The notes under the pieces are model-generated. The model ran no database searches. It worked only from the letters and a program-made list of their open reading frames with translations, and was not told the DNA's origin. 64,000 nucleotides of DNA from assembly GCA_036852015.1 (NCBI GenBank), contig JAANDG010000018.1:310001-374000 (forward strand), given 5' to 3'. Below are positions 37,851 to 49,402 of this stretch, piece by piece. Each line of letters opens with the position of its first letter. Positions within the stretch are counted from its first letter, which is position 1. Origin of the DNA: Pelodera strongyloides (lineage: Eukaryota > Nematoda > Chromadorea > Rhabditida > Rhabditidae). Position numbers and translations under genes: made by a program.

Positions 37851-40800
37851 ATGCCACCTACCGCTACCCATCTACCTCCTCCTATTGATGAGACCTTGGT
37901 GTCTCCTAGAAAAGAGACCTTTCCTTCTGCCGACTACAAGCCGATCCATGAAGTCGTCGAGGCCAAGAAGGATGATGAGAGACTGATGAATGTGTGTTTT
38001 ATGGCTACTTGCATTGCAGTCTTGCTCAATTAAGATCCTTCTTCGATTTCGTTCAACATAACTTATTTCCGTTTTCGCACATATGCATATAGTATGAGAC
38101 AGTGAAGAACATCATGTTAAAAGTATAGAATACGCTTCTGAATATCTTTGTCACATAGAACTCCGTGTTACTGTCTGAATAAGAATTGAACCCCATTACC
38201 GATTCTTTGCAATTGCAATCCATTGAGAATTCGATCATTTCAGCATGTGCCAACGGTTGGTGAATTGCGTGCCTGTATTCCGAAAGAGTGCTTCGAGAAG
38301 TCCCTATTCACATCTATTGCCTACCTTGTCTGGGACTTCTTTGTGGTCGCCTGTCTCTATAAAGTCGAACCATACTTTGAGATGTTCTCCATCCTCGGAA
38401 TGCTCTTCTGGTAAGCTGAATGTTAGGTGTTCGCATAGTGCCAGTTGTGGACTAACACTCACAAGATCAATGCGAAACTCTGAATTGTTTAGGTATTTCC
38501 TCATGGGAATGATGCTCTTCGCGGTCTTTGTTGTCGGACATGACTGTGGACACGGAACATTCTCAAACTATCAGGTACCAAATTTGTCTTAAGCTTATTT
38601 TCGCATAATGCGTTATTTTGCTCTTATTACTGCTTAGTTTCTTCCTCACTTTTGAGGTTATCAGTTAGCAAGTGGATAATTCGTTTCTTACCAAGACTAA
38701 TTTAGTGGGTGAACGATATTTTCGGCCATATTGCACATGGATGTATTTTTGCTCCGTACTGGCCCTGGCAAAAGAGTCACAGACAACACCACACATACAC
38801 ATCTCATTTGGAGAAGGTTTGTTTTGGCATTCTGCCTTCATATCGTCTTAGTTCTTAAGCCCGGGATCATTCTTCTTTACCAAAGTAAATATAAGATCTG
38901 TTTAAACAACTAAATAATGCATTAATAATTTATTAAGGATCGCGGACATCCGTGGATCACTGAAGATGTCTATTCAACTTGGACTGGTATACAGAAGTTC
39001 TACGCTAATAACGCAATTACATCAGTTGTTAGGTAGGGACTGTTTCTGATTCTATTTAGTCTGAATGTTTATTTACTGCAAAGACAAGTGCCTTGTGTGT
39101 GCCAAAGTCTGAAATGGCGGGTTTGTATTCACATTTAACCGTAAATACGGAGACATTCCCGACTGTTATACAGAGAACACAAATTCCATTTGCGGTTATC
39201 TTTTCCCCTTGAATTGACAGATTTTCTTATCGAAAGCTGAGCGCTTTCGCAAAAAGCACTTACAAAAAGGTCAGACAAAACGTCTCTCTTCGCATCCCAC
39301 CCGGCTGATATACCTAATCAGTGTTTCGTGAACTTTAGTAAATACTTTGATTGTATTTCAGCACGAAACCATAGGGTGAAATTAATTAATTTCTTTGCTC
39401 ACTCACTAACAGTTATTTATGTGCTGTGAACTGGATACTTATTGGTATGTGAAGCGCTGTGTATCTAGGACACGCAAAGGTGCTGTTAAAACTGCAGAGA
39501 GCCTTAAATTGACGCGGTCATATTTTTGTCCCTTTTGTATACTTTGTGTTTTTATTATCTTGATACAATGAACAACGCACTGTTGAAAGCAATCATACAA
39601 AAAGAGATGATTCCACCGAGCAATTCACCGACGAAAAAAAGTTGCCCTAGGCCAAGCACCACCTTAAGCCAAATGTTATGATGCTCGCGAAATATGCCAC
39701 AAATTAAAATATTATTCCTCACTTGTCAGTCCCATATGTGACAATTGTGATCAGAGTTAGGTGGATATTGGTCTAACACTATTTTGCGTCGCCGTTTTGC
39801 TCGGTGATGGCGCATTTCCCGCAAAAGTTTTTTTCCCAACATTATTTCTACTTATGATAGAGATAATAAATACACAAAGTGCACAAAAGGTGACCGGGTT
39901 CCTTTAAAGGTAAGTTACGACAAAGTGTCTCCATTCTAGATGGTTCTTCTACACAATTCTCGGCGTTACTGATGGTTCTCACTTCTTCCCATGGTCTCCA
40001 ATGTTCACTAACACAAAGGAACGCATTCAATGCGTAGTTTCTGGAGCAGTGTGCTTGTTCTTTGCCTGCGTAAGTCGTTCAGGATCATAATTTGTAATTC
40101 ATGGCTTCGTATATGGCTTTGTCATCGAGCTGTAGAGTGCTAAATTTGATCACGAAAATTTTGTATCACGAGACGCTATGGGTATTTCCATTACTGTATT
40201 TAAATACCAGTAAATGTGTCATTTTCAGACAGCCTTTTGGTGGGTTGAGTACGACTTCCTCGCATGGGTCAAATTCTACGTCGGACCTTGCCTTGCCGAG
40301 GGATTCTGGCTCACAATGGTCACTTATCTGCAACATCAGACTGATGACATCAAGGTTAGAAGCTAGGATTGTTCCTGCGCATTCGTCATGGGTGTTGAGT
40401 TTAGGAACGTATTGTAATTTAGGCACTCTCGATTGTTGAAGTGGAAATGTCCTTCCAGTTAAAAAAAAGATCCGATGAAGTGATTCTAGATACTAAGTGC
40501 TAATGAGTAGGCAGAATCGTTAGAAAGGCGAGCCGTAAGAAAACGACTCTCTTTCTTAAGACAGATTGGACAGATATAAACCAATCTTTATGTTTCGCCT
40601 TTCGGCATTATCAGGACAAGGAACAATTACCTGCAACCGAAAAACTATAATGGACTAGAAACTCACTACGTTCTCGGACGCGCAGAAGCGCGGGTAGCTA
40701 GCCGCACTTTAGTGAACGCGCACGTACTTTTCCGTGAAGCGCGGCGTTTACCGCAGCAACGCAATTTCGCGCACCTAGCAAAATGTTTGGCAGCTGTGCG

Positions 40801-41652
40801 CCCGAGGTTCCGAGTAAGGGAGACATCACGAAATCAATCAAAATTACGTGTTGTATTATTCCGTGCTTGTGATTAGATTTCGTGATGTCTTGTCTGGTCT
40901 GCATTGAAGTTTCTTGTTGTGTTAATTATTCCTTGTCCTCCTGATACAGATTTCGTTTAAATCCGTCCAATCTGTCTTAACGGGAGTCGTAAGAAAGCTC
41001 TGCCTATTCTTTTCTATTATCTTCTCCTAAGTGGAGCACGCGTTCAACAAAAACAAGTGTTAATGTTCAATTTTCAGGTATTCGAGGATGGTACATGGGG
41101 CTATGTGAAGGGACAACTTCAGACCATTGATCGGCCTTATGGTTTTGGTATTGATCAGCTGATGCACCACATCACTGATGGACACGTTGCTCATCATCTG
41201 TTCTTCACTGGTATTCCACACTACAACCTAATGAAGGCCACAAACGCACTCCAAGCCAAACTGCAGCCTTTCGGAGTTTACAGGAAAGAGGTACGATACA
41301 AGCATTTTTGTAGCAGGTTTATAGTAGTAGGTGAACGTTTATTGTACGATCTTGGCTTTTGTGTGAATACACCAAGAATAATAATGTATCTTGCAAACAT
41401 TTGTACATAGACGAACTAATTACATAACTTCGGGTGTTTTGTGCCGATCTGAGGCTTACAATTAGCTAATAGGCTCACGTGCTTGACAAGGGGAAACTTT
41501 CTTGGTTTCACGCAGTTTATCCATTTTCATTGTTGTAATTTCAGACCTCGTACGACTTCCTCTGGCAATTCTTCCGCCTCAACAGTAAACTTCGATATTT
41601 GGAGAAAACTTGCGACGGACTTTTAAATTACAACAAAACCAAAGCCGAATAA
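37851..41652 (+). CDS. fat-2: Front-face membrane fatty acid desaturase, FAT-2 (delta-12) type
   Basis: ER-membrane di-iron desaturase; nematode FAT-2 converts oleate to linoleate, the first step of polyunsaturated fatty acid synthesis. Exons: 37851-37991, 38244-38410, 38493-38574, 38706-38816, 38938-39032, 39940-40069, 40229-40354, 41078-41290 and 41545-41652 (TAA), 390 codons (C. elegans FAT-2 about 376). All three histidine boxes are intact: HDCGH, HRQHH and HVAHH. Diagnostic flanks seen: FAPYWPWQKSHRQHHTYTSH, EKDRGHPWIT, DGSHFFPWSPMF, VTYLQHQTDDI, QTIDRPYGFGIDQLMHHIT and IPHYNLM. The box-1 form HDCGHGTFS and the box-2 form HRQHH resemble FAT-2 more than the omega-3 desaturase FAT-1 (HDCLHGSF, HKLHH). 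The N-terminus carries a Pro/Thr-rich extension before the conserved PTVGELRACIPKECFE. Regiospecificity is inferred from motifs, not tested. Confidence 0.93.
40509..41007. mobile_element. TA-flanked MITE in desaturase intron 7
   Basis: An inverted-repeat element of about 500 bp with imperfect arms of roughly 100 bp: GGCAGAATCG...TTAAGACAGATTGGAC...ATCAGGACAAGGAA on the left matches the complement of 40926-41005. The termini read TA-GGCAGA and TCTGCC-TA, consistent with a TA target (Tc1/mariner-type inference). The centre is GC-rich (GCGCGGGTAGC, GAAGCGCGGCG) and holds a smaller stem, GACATCACGAAATC with GATTTCGTGATGTC-like sequence. No open frame. Confidence 0.75.
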
Positions 41653-42529
41653 TTTTTCAATTTTGCGCATGTATCTCCGATTCACAATAGCCATAACTTT
41701 TCAAGCAAAATACAAAAAAATACTGTCGAATATAGGACGAGCTTTTACGTAATATATTAGTATTTATGAATTTTATGAGCGGATTATGTGACAATTTTTG
41801 TTTGTGTATGGAAATAGGTTGTTATCGTAAATAGTTAAAATTGCCATCTTAAAATATTGTTGTCTGGAAATATAATTAGGGTACGGCTTTATGGTTATGA
41901 AATGATCAAGTCAAACAATGCAAATGTTCTTATATCCGGGTTTTCCACTGACTTTTGAGATAAAGCTAATCATATACGCTTTGACAATTTCAATGATCGG
42001 AATTAATTTTGTTACTTAAGTATTAGTATTGGAGTAAACATTTGAAAAATTTGTGTGTTTTGTGAAATTTTAAAGTAAGTGACCTGCAGAAACGTGTGAT
42101 TACTTGAATCCTGTACTACTGTTGATTGGGCGGTATTTTAAGTGATTTTTGGTATGTCACATGACAAATTTCACGGCATAGATCGATCTTACTTCTGCGG
42201 GCATTTTCAACCTAGCAAGAAGGCGTCACACTGCTGCAGAACACTTTGTTGGTTCAGCGTTTTTGAATTAATTCGAGTTACATTGGAAATTGGAAATTTG
42301 TTATCTTTTAATCATTTTATCTTTGAAATAATCTAAACAAGAAGTACAACTTTGGATGCTTATTATTTCTTCGATATTTAGTTTAATGTTGTTCGAAATA
42401 TGAGAATCATACATGGGGAATCTGATGACATTGATAGTGTAATCGTCTGGTTTTTTTATACATATTTATGGACAATCGTGTATTCGATTGATCTGAAGAC
42501 ACTGAAGATCTAGAAAGGCGGCCGAGTTA
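41653..42529. other. Downstream flank of desaturase gene
   Basis: AT-rich sequence without exon structure, presumably 3'UTR and spacer. Nothing else recognised. Confidence 0.5.
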
Positions 42530-43757
42530 TCGTCATCATTAACAGGTTCCAGACTGATTGTGTGAGAGGAAGGATGCATTTATCAAACTTTCAAAATCAG
42601 AAATGTTATTAAGTAATGTAGCAATGTCATCCATATATATGAACATACGATTATTAAACGTTAGATTTGAATCATTTCTGTCTCTGAAGAAGTTTAGTTT
42701 AATAATAGTCAGAGAAAGATCAGCTGGGAGAGGTGATGAGGGGTTTTCCACCATTAGGGACCCCTTTGATTTGGTGGAATGTATTGTTTGCCTATTTTTA
42801 ACTACATATTATATAATATGCCTAATTTCAGTAATATAACAACAGTTTTGAGAAAACGTGTCTCTATAAAAGCAGTGCTTATATGCGACGTTAATGTAGG
42901 TCTTATTTTTAATTTTAAAACAAGTTCCAGAAGTACACTTATATTTTTAAAGAATCGCAGTCACTTCAATTTCACCGTTTTACTTCAATTTTCAATAAAT
43001 ATAAAAAGATACCTAGAAAAATACCTTTCCAATACCGATTTACGGAGCATTTATCACAGGGAAAGAAATCCCTTCGGTTGAGTTTTGATTTTAGACAAAA
43101 CGGGGTGTTTTCTAAATTGCAGTGGGACTTGGCCGGTTGCCAATGATGACAAACAAAGAAAAACCTCGGAAGAGGGAAAGTGTCTGCTCTACTGTCTCAG
43201 TTGTCGTTGTTCTACTGTACGTTATCAAAACACAACCGAGGGGATTTCTTTCCCTGGGTTAAATTTTCAGTAAATTGACACAGTAAATGTATTTTTCTAT
43301 GCACCTTTTTATGTTTATGGATAATTGAAGTAAAAATACGAATTTGAAGTGACTGCGATCCTTTAAGTAGACACTCATGTGGCAAATTAGTAAAAAGACT
43401 GCTGAAATACATTACTCTAATTTTACTAAATCTATTGATGCTAGAATTGTTAGAAATATGAACTGAGTAATCAACAGAAAGGAAGAAAGATGTGGAATAT
43501 TATATTTGCACGCTGCTTTGCTATAATTGTGAAGGTGAAGGTGAATGTAGGTTCCTAAGTTTAAGTATTTTTTCGGCTACAATGTAAATGCTTTTTGAAG
43601 AACACTTTTTAGTAGCAGTGATAAATCTCGTTTTAATTGAGGGTTTATGGAGGCTGGGAATGTCATAAATGTTAGGAAGAACGTCATGGTCAACAGATGA
43701 GGGAATTCCAAATAGATTAGTGTAATCACAATGTCTGCATGCTATGTCTTCTTTAGA
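42530..43757 (-). mobile_element. Decayed retroelement reverse transcriptase fragment
   Basis: Read on the minus strand, the segment from about 43757 to 43520 encodes a frame containing PSLHKPSIKTRFITATKK, which fits the fingers motif (P-x-x-HK ... R-x-I) of Penelope-like or related reverse transcriptases. About 700 bases further along the minus strand, 42839-42539 holds HQIKGVPN (the QxKGxPMG motif), PLPADLSLTI and, in another frame, FIYMDDIATLL, the YxDD catalytic motif. The parts are in different frames with stops and lack intact endonuclease or termini, so this is a dead copy. A palindromic MITE sits between the two halves. The assignment to Penelope-like versus other RT classes is inference. 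Confidence 0.7.
42947..43366. mobile_element. TTAA-flanked palindromic MITE inside the RT remnant
   Basis: About 420 bp with arms of about 140 bp on each side of an unrelated centre. The left edge TTAAAGAATCGCAGTCACTT matches the complement of the right edge (AAGTGACTGCGATCCTTTAA). Inner arms include GGGAAAGAAATCCCTTCGG and its near-complement CCGAGGGGATTTCTTTCCC. TTAA is present at both ends, and it interrupts the reverse transcriptase sequence. Confidence 0.8.
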
Positions 43758-43775
43758 TTCTCAGGTAGGAAAAGA

Positions 43776-44147
43776 TAAGATGAAGTGCACCCCCGGTTAT
43801 GAACCAAGATCTGCAGAAACTGTGCAGGGAGGCATGGCTGACTTTAAGCCTCCCGGTGGCCAATCCCGATTTATCTCTGCCGGCTTTCCCCAGCTACCAA
43901 CTTTTACACCTTTGGGATGGTGTACGGTAATTACTGCACATTATATAATATGATATCTGGCGCACTACGGCGCAAGTGTGGCGCACCGCCCGCGCGCCCA
44001 TTTGTGGGTCTGTCTCCTTTCCGGAAAATGCACCGCGAAGCCGCCGCAGTTCCGCAGCGCACCTCTTTTGCGCCATAAAGCCGAGATAAAGTTTCCTCAG
44101 TGCAGAAGTTCGGACCTGCCCCCAACTTTGCCCATTGAGGGAAAAGT
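43776..44147. other. GC-rich island of unknown nature
   Basis: This block is much richer in G+C than its surroundings. Its first part is open on both strands (for example GYEPRSAETVQGG on plus, GSWGKPAEINRDWPPGG on minus), and its second part is rich in GCGCA (GGCGCAAGTGTGGCGCACCG). No start, splice pair or recognisable motif decides a strand. It could be a gene relic, a repeat or the 5' portion of the adjacent minus-strand retroelement. Confidence 0.35.
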
Positions 44148-45637
44148 ACGTATATGTTTACACTTTACCATCTTAACTACTATAAACATTTAAGAGATAC
44201 CGCGATCCTGAATTTGGCTTATTTAGGCACTGTTTCTAATCCGCATTACCACAAACTCCTGCTTGGATATAGGATTATGCTATTACTTTTTCTAGGAATG
44301 CATTTCATTATTTTGATTATCCATGCAAATAGTCTTAAATGCGTGTTTATGAATTGCGTATGCATATACAGTAGGATTTCTTACTCATTGTTTGTTTCTT
44401 TGCAATTTTATAAGATTTAGCTAAAATTATTTTGCACTTATCATGTGATGTTCGGAGTTTATTGTTTCATGTTAGTCGAAAAACAAGGGCGTATACAGTA
44501 AAAAAACGCTTATTTTACTGTGCAGAGTGAATATGTTGTCCAAATCGGAAAATAGCAGGAAGACTGTTGTGATATTGAGTGTATTGTGAGGCTGGTGCAT
44601 CCTCCAAAATTACGCTTATGAATTCAATCATTTATTCAAACGACATAAACATACGAATTCTAACCGAAAGAATAAGAAGCAGAGTTTAGTTAAGTAGCAC
44701 TATACACAGTGGTATTAATTAAGGCAGCGAGAGACATCTAAATCAAATTCAAACTGAGGAATGCTAGAGCTGAGAACAATGTAAGGAAATTAAGTGAAGG
44801 TAACCGTAGGATTTTATTCGTACTGGCTTATTACTGCAATTGTGAATGATACCTGCTACAAGTTTGTTTGCAAATGTTGATAGTTACTTGAAGAAGCAAT
44901 GTGTCACAACGAGTTGTGACGATACAATAAGATGCGTGCAAATCATCCAGCCAAAGAGTTGTCATACAAACTGTCCTCTCTTTTTCATAAATCTCAACTT
45001 TCTGTTAACACATGTATGTAGAGGTAAATCCCGTTTTGATAATAAATTAGAACAACAGATCTAAATGAAGTCGACCACTATTGAGGCGCAAACATTAAAG
45101 AAAAAGGAATGTATGAAAGTGTACAATGGTTTAATGTTTAAAGAAAGACGTCAATTCAATTGGGCAAACAATGTTCACAAACGCGAGAGAAAATATCGAA
45201 GAAACTGTACACTTGTTTACGAATAAAACACAGAAAATGAGCACGAAACATATTCAACTGAAAACAGATGTCGCTTTCTCAGTTTTGTTGCTGTATTGCG
45301 GTGTTGCGAAGCAATAGATTGTCGAGGAACGTTTTCATACTCAGTTGAGCGGTGGGCAGTAGGGGAAAACCCGGAAACTGCGGAACTTGTCCGAGAAGCT
45401 GAAATTTCTTGAGTAAGTTTCCGATAATGTTGAAGAAGATCATAATAGGGTTACTTTATATCAAACGGCTCAGAGTACATCCGCACTGTTTTCTAGCCAA
45501 TGCGCTCTGTTCATTATTTATCACCACGTAAGTAGTGGAGGATTTGACCCCTCTACTGTGTGGGATCTGGCTACCTTCATTTTAGTATATGTTTTTATTT
45601 ATTTATGTTTCTTTACACTGGAAATAATCCCTTATTA
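44148..45637. other. Convergent intergenic spacer
   Basis: AT-rich, without exon structure, downstream of the minus-strand zinc-finger gene. Nothing recognised. Confidence 0.5.
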
Positions 45638-45643
45638 TTTATT
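45638..45643 (-). terminator. Polyadenylation signal for zinc-finger gene
   Basis: AATAAA on the minus strand (TTTATT on plus), 24 bases beyond the stop codon of the zinc-finger gene. Confidence 0.5.
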
Positions 45644-45666
45644 ATTCTCTAAATATCAACTTGAAA

Positions 45667-48600
45667 TCACACCTTCGTTCTCTCATCAGACACTTGTCGT
45701 AGTGCAGACGCTTCCATTTGATAGAGTCGTGATTCCAGAAGACGGACCTTGGCTTCCGTCTCAAATAACTTTGCCTTGTGAACCTAAACAAACAAAAAAC
45801 ATAGAGTGGAAAGTAAGTAAGTAGCAGAGTGTTGCCGTAATGGCACCTGGAACTGATGTGGAAACTTGCATGTCCTTTTAATTAAAAGCATGCATGTGAA
45901 TCTTGAATTCTCTGTCCTCGATTCCCGTAGATTTTTCCCAAGGCCTACCTCACAGGAGAAACATTTTGCAGTAAGTGCCGTAAGCGCTTCACTTGTTCCA
46001 CTTGAATTTGAGTCAGAAGCAGCAGGAGAATGTTGTGCTGATTCTTCTTTTGTTGCTTCGCTTGATGACTGAACCTGAAAATTGTCAAACAAATTGTTGC
46101 TACATCCAACCACATCATTTTTACCCTCAGATAATGTTCAGGAAGAATTTCCCAAGTGGCAGCAAGAGATGGCAATAAATCTTCAACTAAAAAAATATAT
46201 TTCTGTAACAAACATACCAAGTCCTCTCTAGCATGTTTCGGCTTAACCACCTCAAAAGCTGAATCGGCCTTTCTTTTCAGTGAACCTTCTTGTTCCCTTG
46301 TCGGGCTTGGAGAGCAATGCCCTGATCCAGGCTGAAAATTAATATATTGTCTTTTTGAAGGAATGCAATTTTCCCATAATATGTTTCCATCCACTCTGTT
46401 CTATGGACTAACGGCTAAGGATATTAGTGATCACCAACCTCAGAAATACTGTCGTGCACGGCAACCGATTCATCTCCGTCTGATTCGAATTCATTCTAAA
46501 ATATGTCATCTACGTTAAAATGACACTTATCTACATTATCGTTTTTGAATTTTGTGCATGCGATCTATCTATGGCCCTCGATTCTCGATGTAATGCATAT
46601 AGTTACAGTATGCTTTTATTGAACAGTACCTTAACACTGCTGCTCATACTCGAAGTGTTCCTCAATTGCTGCGCTAATTGAAGTACAGAAGATAATCTCT
46701 GTTGTTGAAGTGATTGAACGGTCTGTTGCTGGAACGGATTGTTGCTGAGCCAAGAAGACAACCACGTTTGACCGGGAGACTGTCCTGCTGCCGCAGAATC
46801 CTGTTGAATGATGATTTTCAGAATTTATACTAACAACGACATAACAACTTTTTGGCTATAAAAATATAAAACATAATGCATAGATCAGAATGAACAATGC
46901 TAGAACTACCTGAAGTGTGTTCATGGAAAATGTGTTTTTCGGAAGCGCGGGGAAAATTCCGGGCAAAGCCGGGGAACTAGTGAGATACGCAGGAGTGGCA
47001 ACGTTTTGTAGGAGAGTGTTGACGAGCTCTGTGGATATCGGCCCCTTTTCCTCTTTTGATCGAATCGGAATGGGATCTAAACGAATTTTCTCTCTGAGTG
47101 CAATGAAATATATGATCGCTAATTCATAATTCGCAATGTTGAAGGAAAGTGGTCGTAAAGCACAAGCCTGTTTGTCGACATTATTTTCTTTTACTTATTA
47201 ACTGTTGGCATTCGCAATTTTTCGAGATGCATGCATTGTCCTCAAATAAATATTATTTAAAGCATACCTCCTTCTGCCGCACTCTTCGCTAGGACTGCCA
47301 CATCTCCCGGGTCTCCATTTCTTAGCATACTTTGCATGTGAATGTGAAGGCTCGTCTTATCCGGAAATGCCCAGTTGCAACATCTGAAAGTGGACAGTGT
47401 AATGCTTTTGCAAATTGAGGGCAAACTGCCAAATATACAAAAACAATACTGCGTAACTAGTCAAATATAGCTTACCGGCACATAAACATCCGTGAAATTG
47501 AGTGCATTCGGAACATATGAGCACGTAGTGTTTCGCTGCCTGTAATAATAAGTCCGTTATTAGTGAACAAGACATACCTAATATATGTTCAGTAGCCGAA
47601 TGCACATCAGATGCATGTTATGTTATTTGTGGTATATTATAATAAGCACATTGAACCTAATCTATGTTCAGTAGCCGAATGCACATCAGATGCATGTTAT
47701 GTTATTTGTGACATATTATAATAAGCACATTGATTTATTTTCGTCAAGTCCCTTATTGCTTCTAATCGTATCAAGTTGGTCAGGCGTTCCCTTTTAATTG
47801 GAACGGACTAGGGTTGACCTTGAGATTGGGGGTGGTTCAATCAGTGGTAGCTCGAGAAAGAATGGATAGCTATCTGGCATCAGACAAAAGTGCAACACAC
47901 GGATGAGTAGCTGAACGCTACGTAGGCCGTAAAGCAACTGTGCTAATTTGGAGAGTAAACCAGAGAGTAATTTCCGAGCGTGGTGGACGCATATTTTACA
48001 ATCATACACTTAAATGTTTCTTGACATACTATAAACAAACAACCACGCACGCATTAGATTCCACCTCAGCTACATTAGCAATAGGGCAATGCGTAATATG
48101 TATGACACTTGCTCTTTTGTAAACTTTTCGGACTAATACAGTAGAATTCGATGAACCCCATTAGCATAATTTTTCAGATTGTCCCAACCTTGTGAATCGA
48201 TTCTGACACAATTGACTGATGCTAATTAAGACCGGAGCGCTAAGTGGGTACTGTAGCAGTGTTTGTCAATTGCTGTTCTTTTCGGGTGAACTTGAGGTCA
48301 CTTCCGGTAACTCAATTGAATAGCGCGGTGGACACATGCCTCTGATGAGAGTGAAAACAAATAAGGAACAATAAGGCTCAACAACAAGTATATTTGCAAG
48401 TAACTGGCGCTGCTATACGACAATGCATAAGTTCACAATGAGAATGTATTGCTGAGAGGCTATGAGACCACCATCAATTAGCAGAATGCTGACTACATCA
48501 AGGTTTAAAAAACATGGTGATTGCAAATAACGAAATTTGAGTGAGTAAGATGCACTCATCTAAATAAGATGTAATTATAAACGAAACAAAACGTATTCAA

Positions 48601-49394
48601 GGAAAAGTGCAGAAACTGCTTGTATTTTGTGATGCATATTAATTAGATTTTCAACTGTCAGAATAAGTACCATATTCCATCATAAACTCAGTGTTCAATT
48701 CGTGAAAAGTCAACTATGCATGCCGCACTTGTTAGCGTAATCATAAAAAGGCTAATAAGAGAAATGAATTGACTTAAATGACCACACATATAATCTGCAA
48801 AGACTTGAAATGTTCAACGTCATGAACCATAGCGTTTTGCCTTCATGCCTTCAATTAGCTATGATTCAGGTTGATCTTATGATGAGTCCTTGAATGGAAA
48901 GTTAACGAATGTCAATAAGCAATGCGTAATGCATTAATCATCATGGACTCATGGACCTTGTGGGCAACTTATAACGAGTTTGGCTGGTACTTTGCTGTAT
49001 GTTTCGTGACCGCTATTTAAGAGAAGTACTATTTGACTTCAAACCAAGGCTCACTTGAAATTTCCGCATCGCACTGCATGCAGATGTAACTCTTGAAGTG
49101 TGCTTGCATCCGATGACGACTCAATGATGAAGAATGACAGAAGACTTTATGGCACACAGAACACGGGAAGGAACCTGCAAAGCTCAGTTGGTACATTTCG
49201 AGACTGACCTAATTAGCAGTTTCACAAACAGCGTGGCCTTATCGGTTCAACAATTCCAAGGCAATTAGACTACAAATATTCAGGCAACAAATGTCACAGC
49301 GAACAGCTGAACAATGAAATTAACTATTGTCAACGGAAAAACCAGTATTCTTACCTTTCAAGTCTGGCCTCTTCAGCTCGGCCCTATATGGCAT
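45667..49394 (-). CDS. C2H2 zinc-finger protein with C-terminal coiled coil
   Basis: Probable nuclear DNA-binding protein; family member not recognised. Ten exons in transcript order: 49394-49355, 49174-49055, 47539-47476, 47383-47268, 47091-46910, 46800-46630, 46495-46439, 46331-46218, 46074-45949 and 45783-45667. All are in phase and total 368 residues. Finger 1 (residues 18-39) is CSVCHKVFCHSSSLSRHRMQ then AH; finger 2 (45-66) is CMQCDAEISSSETLRAHMFR then MH. Finger 3 (74-90) has C-x2-C-x12-H but lacks the final His. The middle is Pro/Leu- and Gln/Ser-rich (PALPGIFPALP, SLQQQRLSSVLQLAQQL), as in transactivation regions, followed by an acidic EFESDGDES and a basic KRKADSAF. The end has an isolated CFSC and a heptad-like helix (AKVRLLESRLYQMEASALRQ). 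The start is the first ATG after a TTTCAG acceptor. Confidence 0.85.
46125..46186 (-). other. Candidate cassette (poison) exon in zinc-finger gene
   Basis: Between the exons ending at 46218 and starting at 46074 lies a 62-nt segment bounded by TTTTTTTAG and GGGTAAAA. It has a long coherent reading (EDLLPSLAATWEILPEHY), but in a frame that does not fit the upstream phase-0 exon. In the phase actually supplied it meets TGA. Skipping it keeps the frame open, so it is either a non-coding cassette that triggers decay when included, or a relic. Confidence 0.35.
47576..47733. repeat. Tandem duplication, two 79-bp units
   Basis: ACCTAATATATGTTCAGTAG starts a 79-base unit at 47576 that is repeated at 47655 with only about three differences. 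It is in the large second intron of the zinc-finger gene, just upstream of exon 3 in transcript order. Confidence 0.9.
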
Positions 49395-49402
49395 CCTGAA
49401 AC
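49395..49402 (-). other. Candidate trans-splice acceptor of zinc-finger gene
   Basis: On the minus strand GTTTCAG is followed by G and then the ATG of the zinc-finger protein. No upstream coding exon in phase was found, so this is read as a spliced-leader acceptor leaving a 1-nt 5'UTR. Confidence 0.55.
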
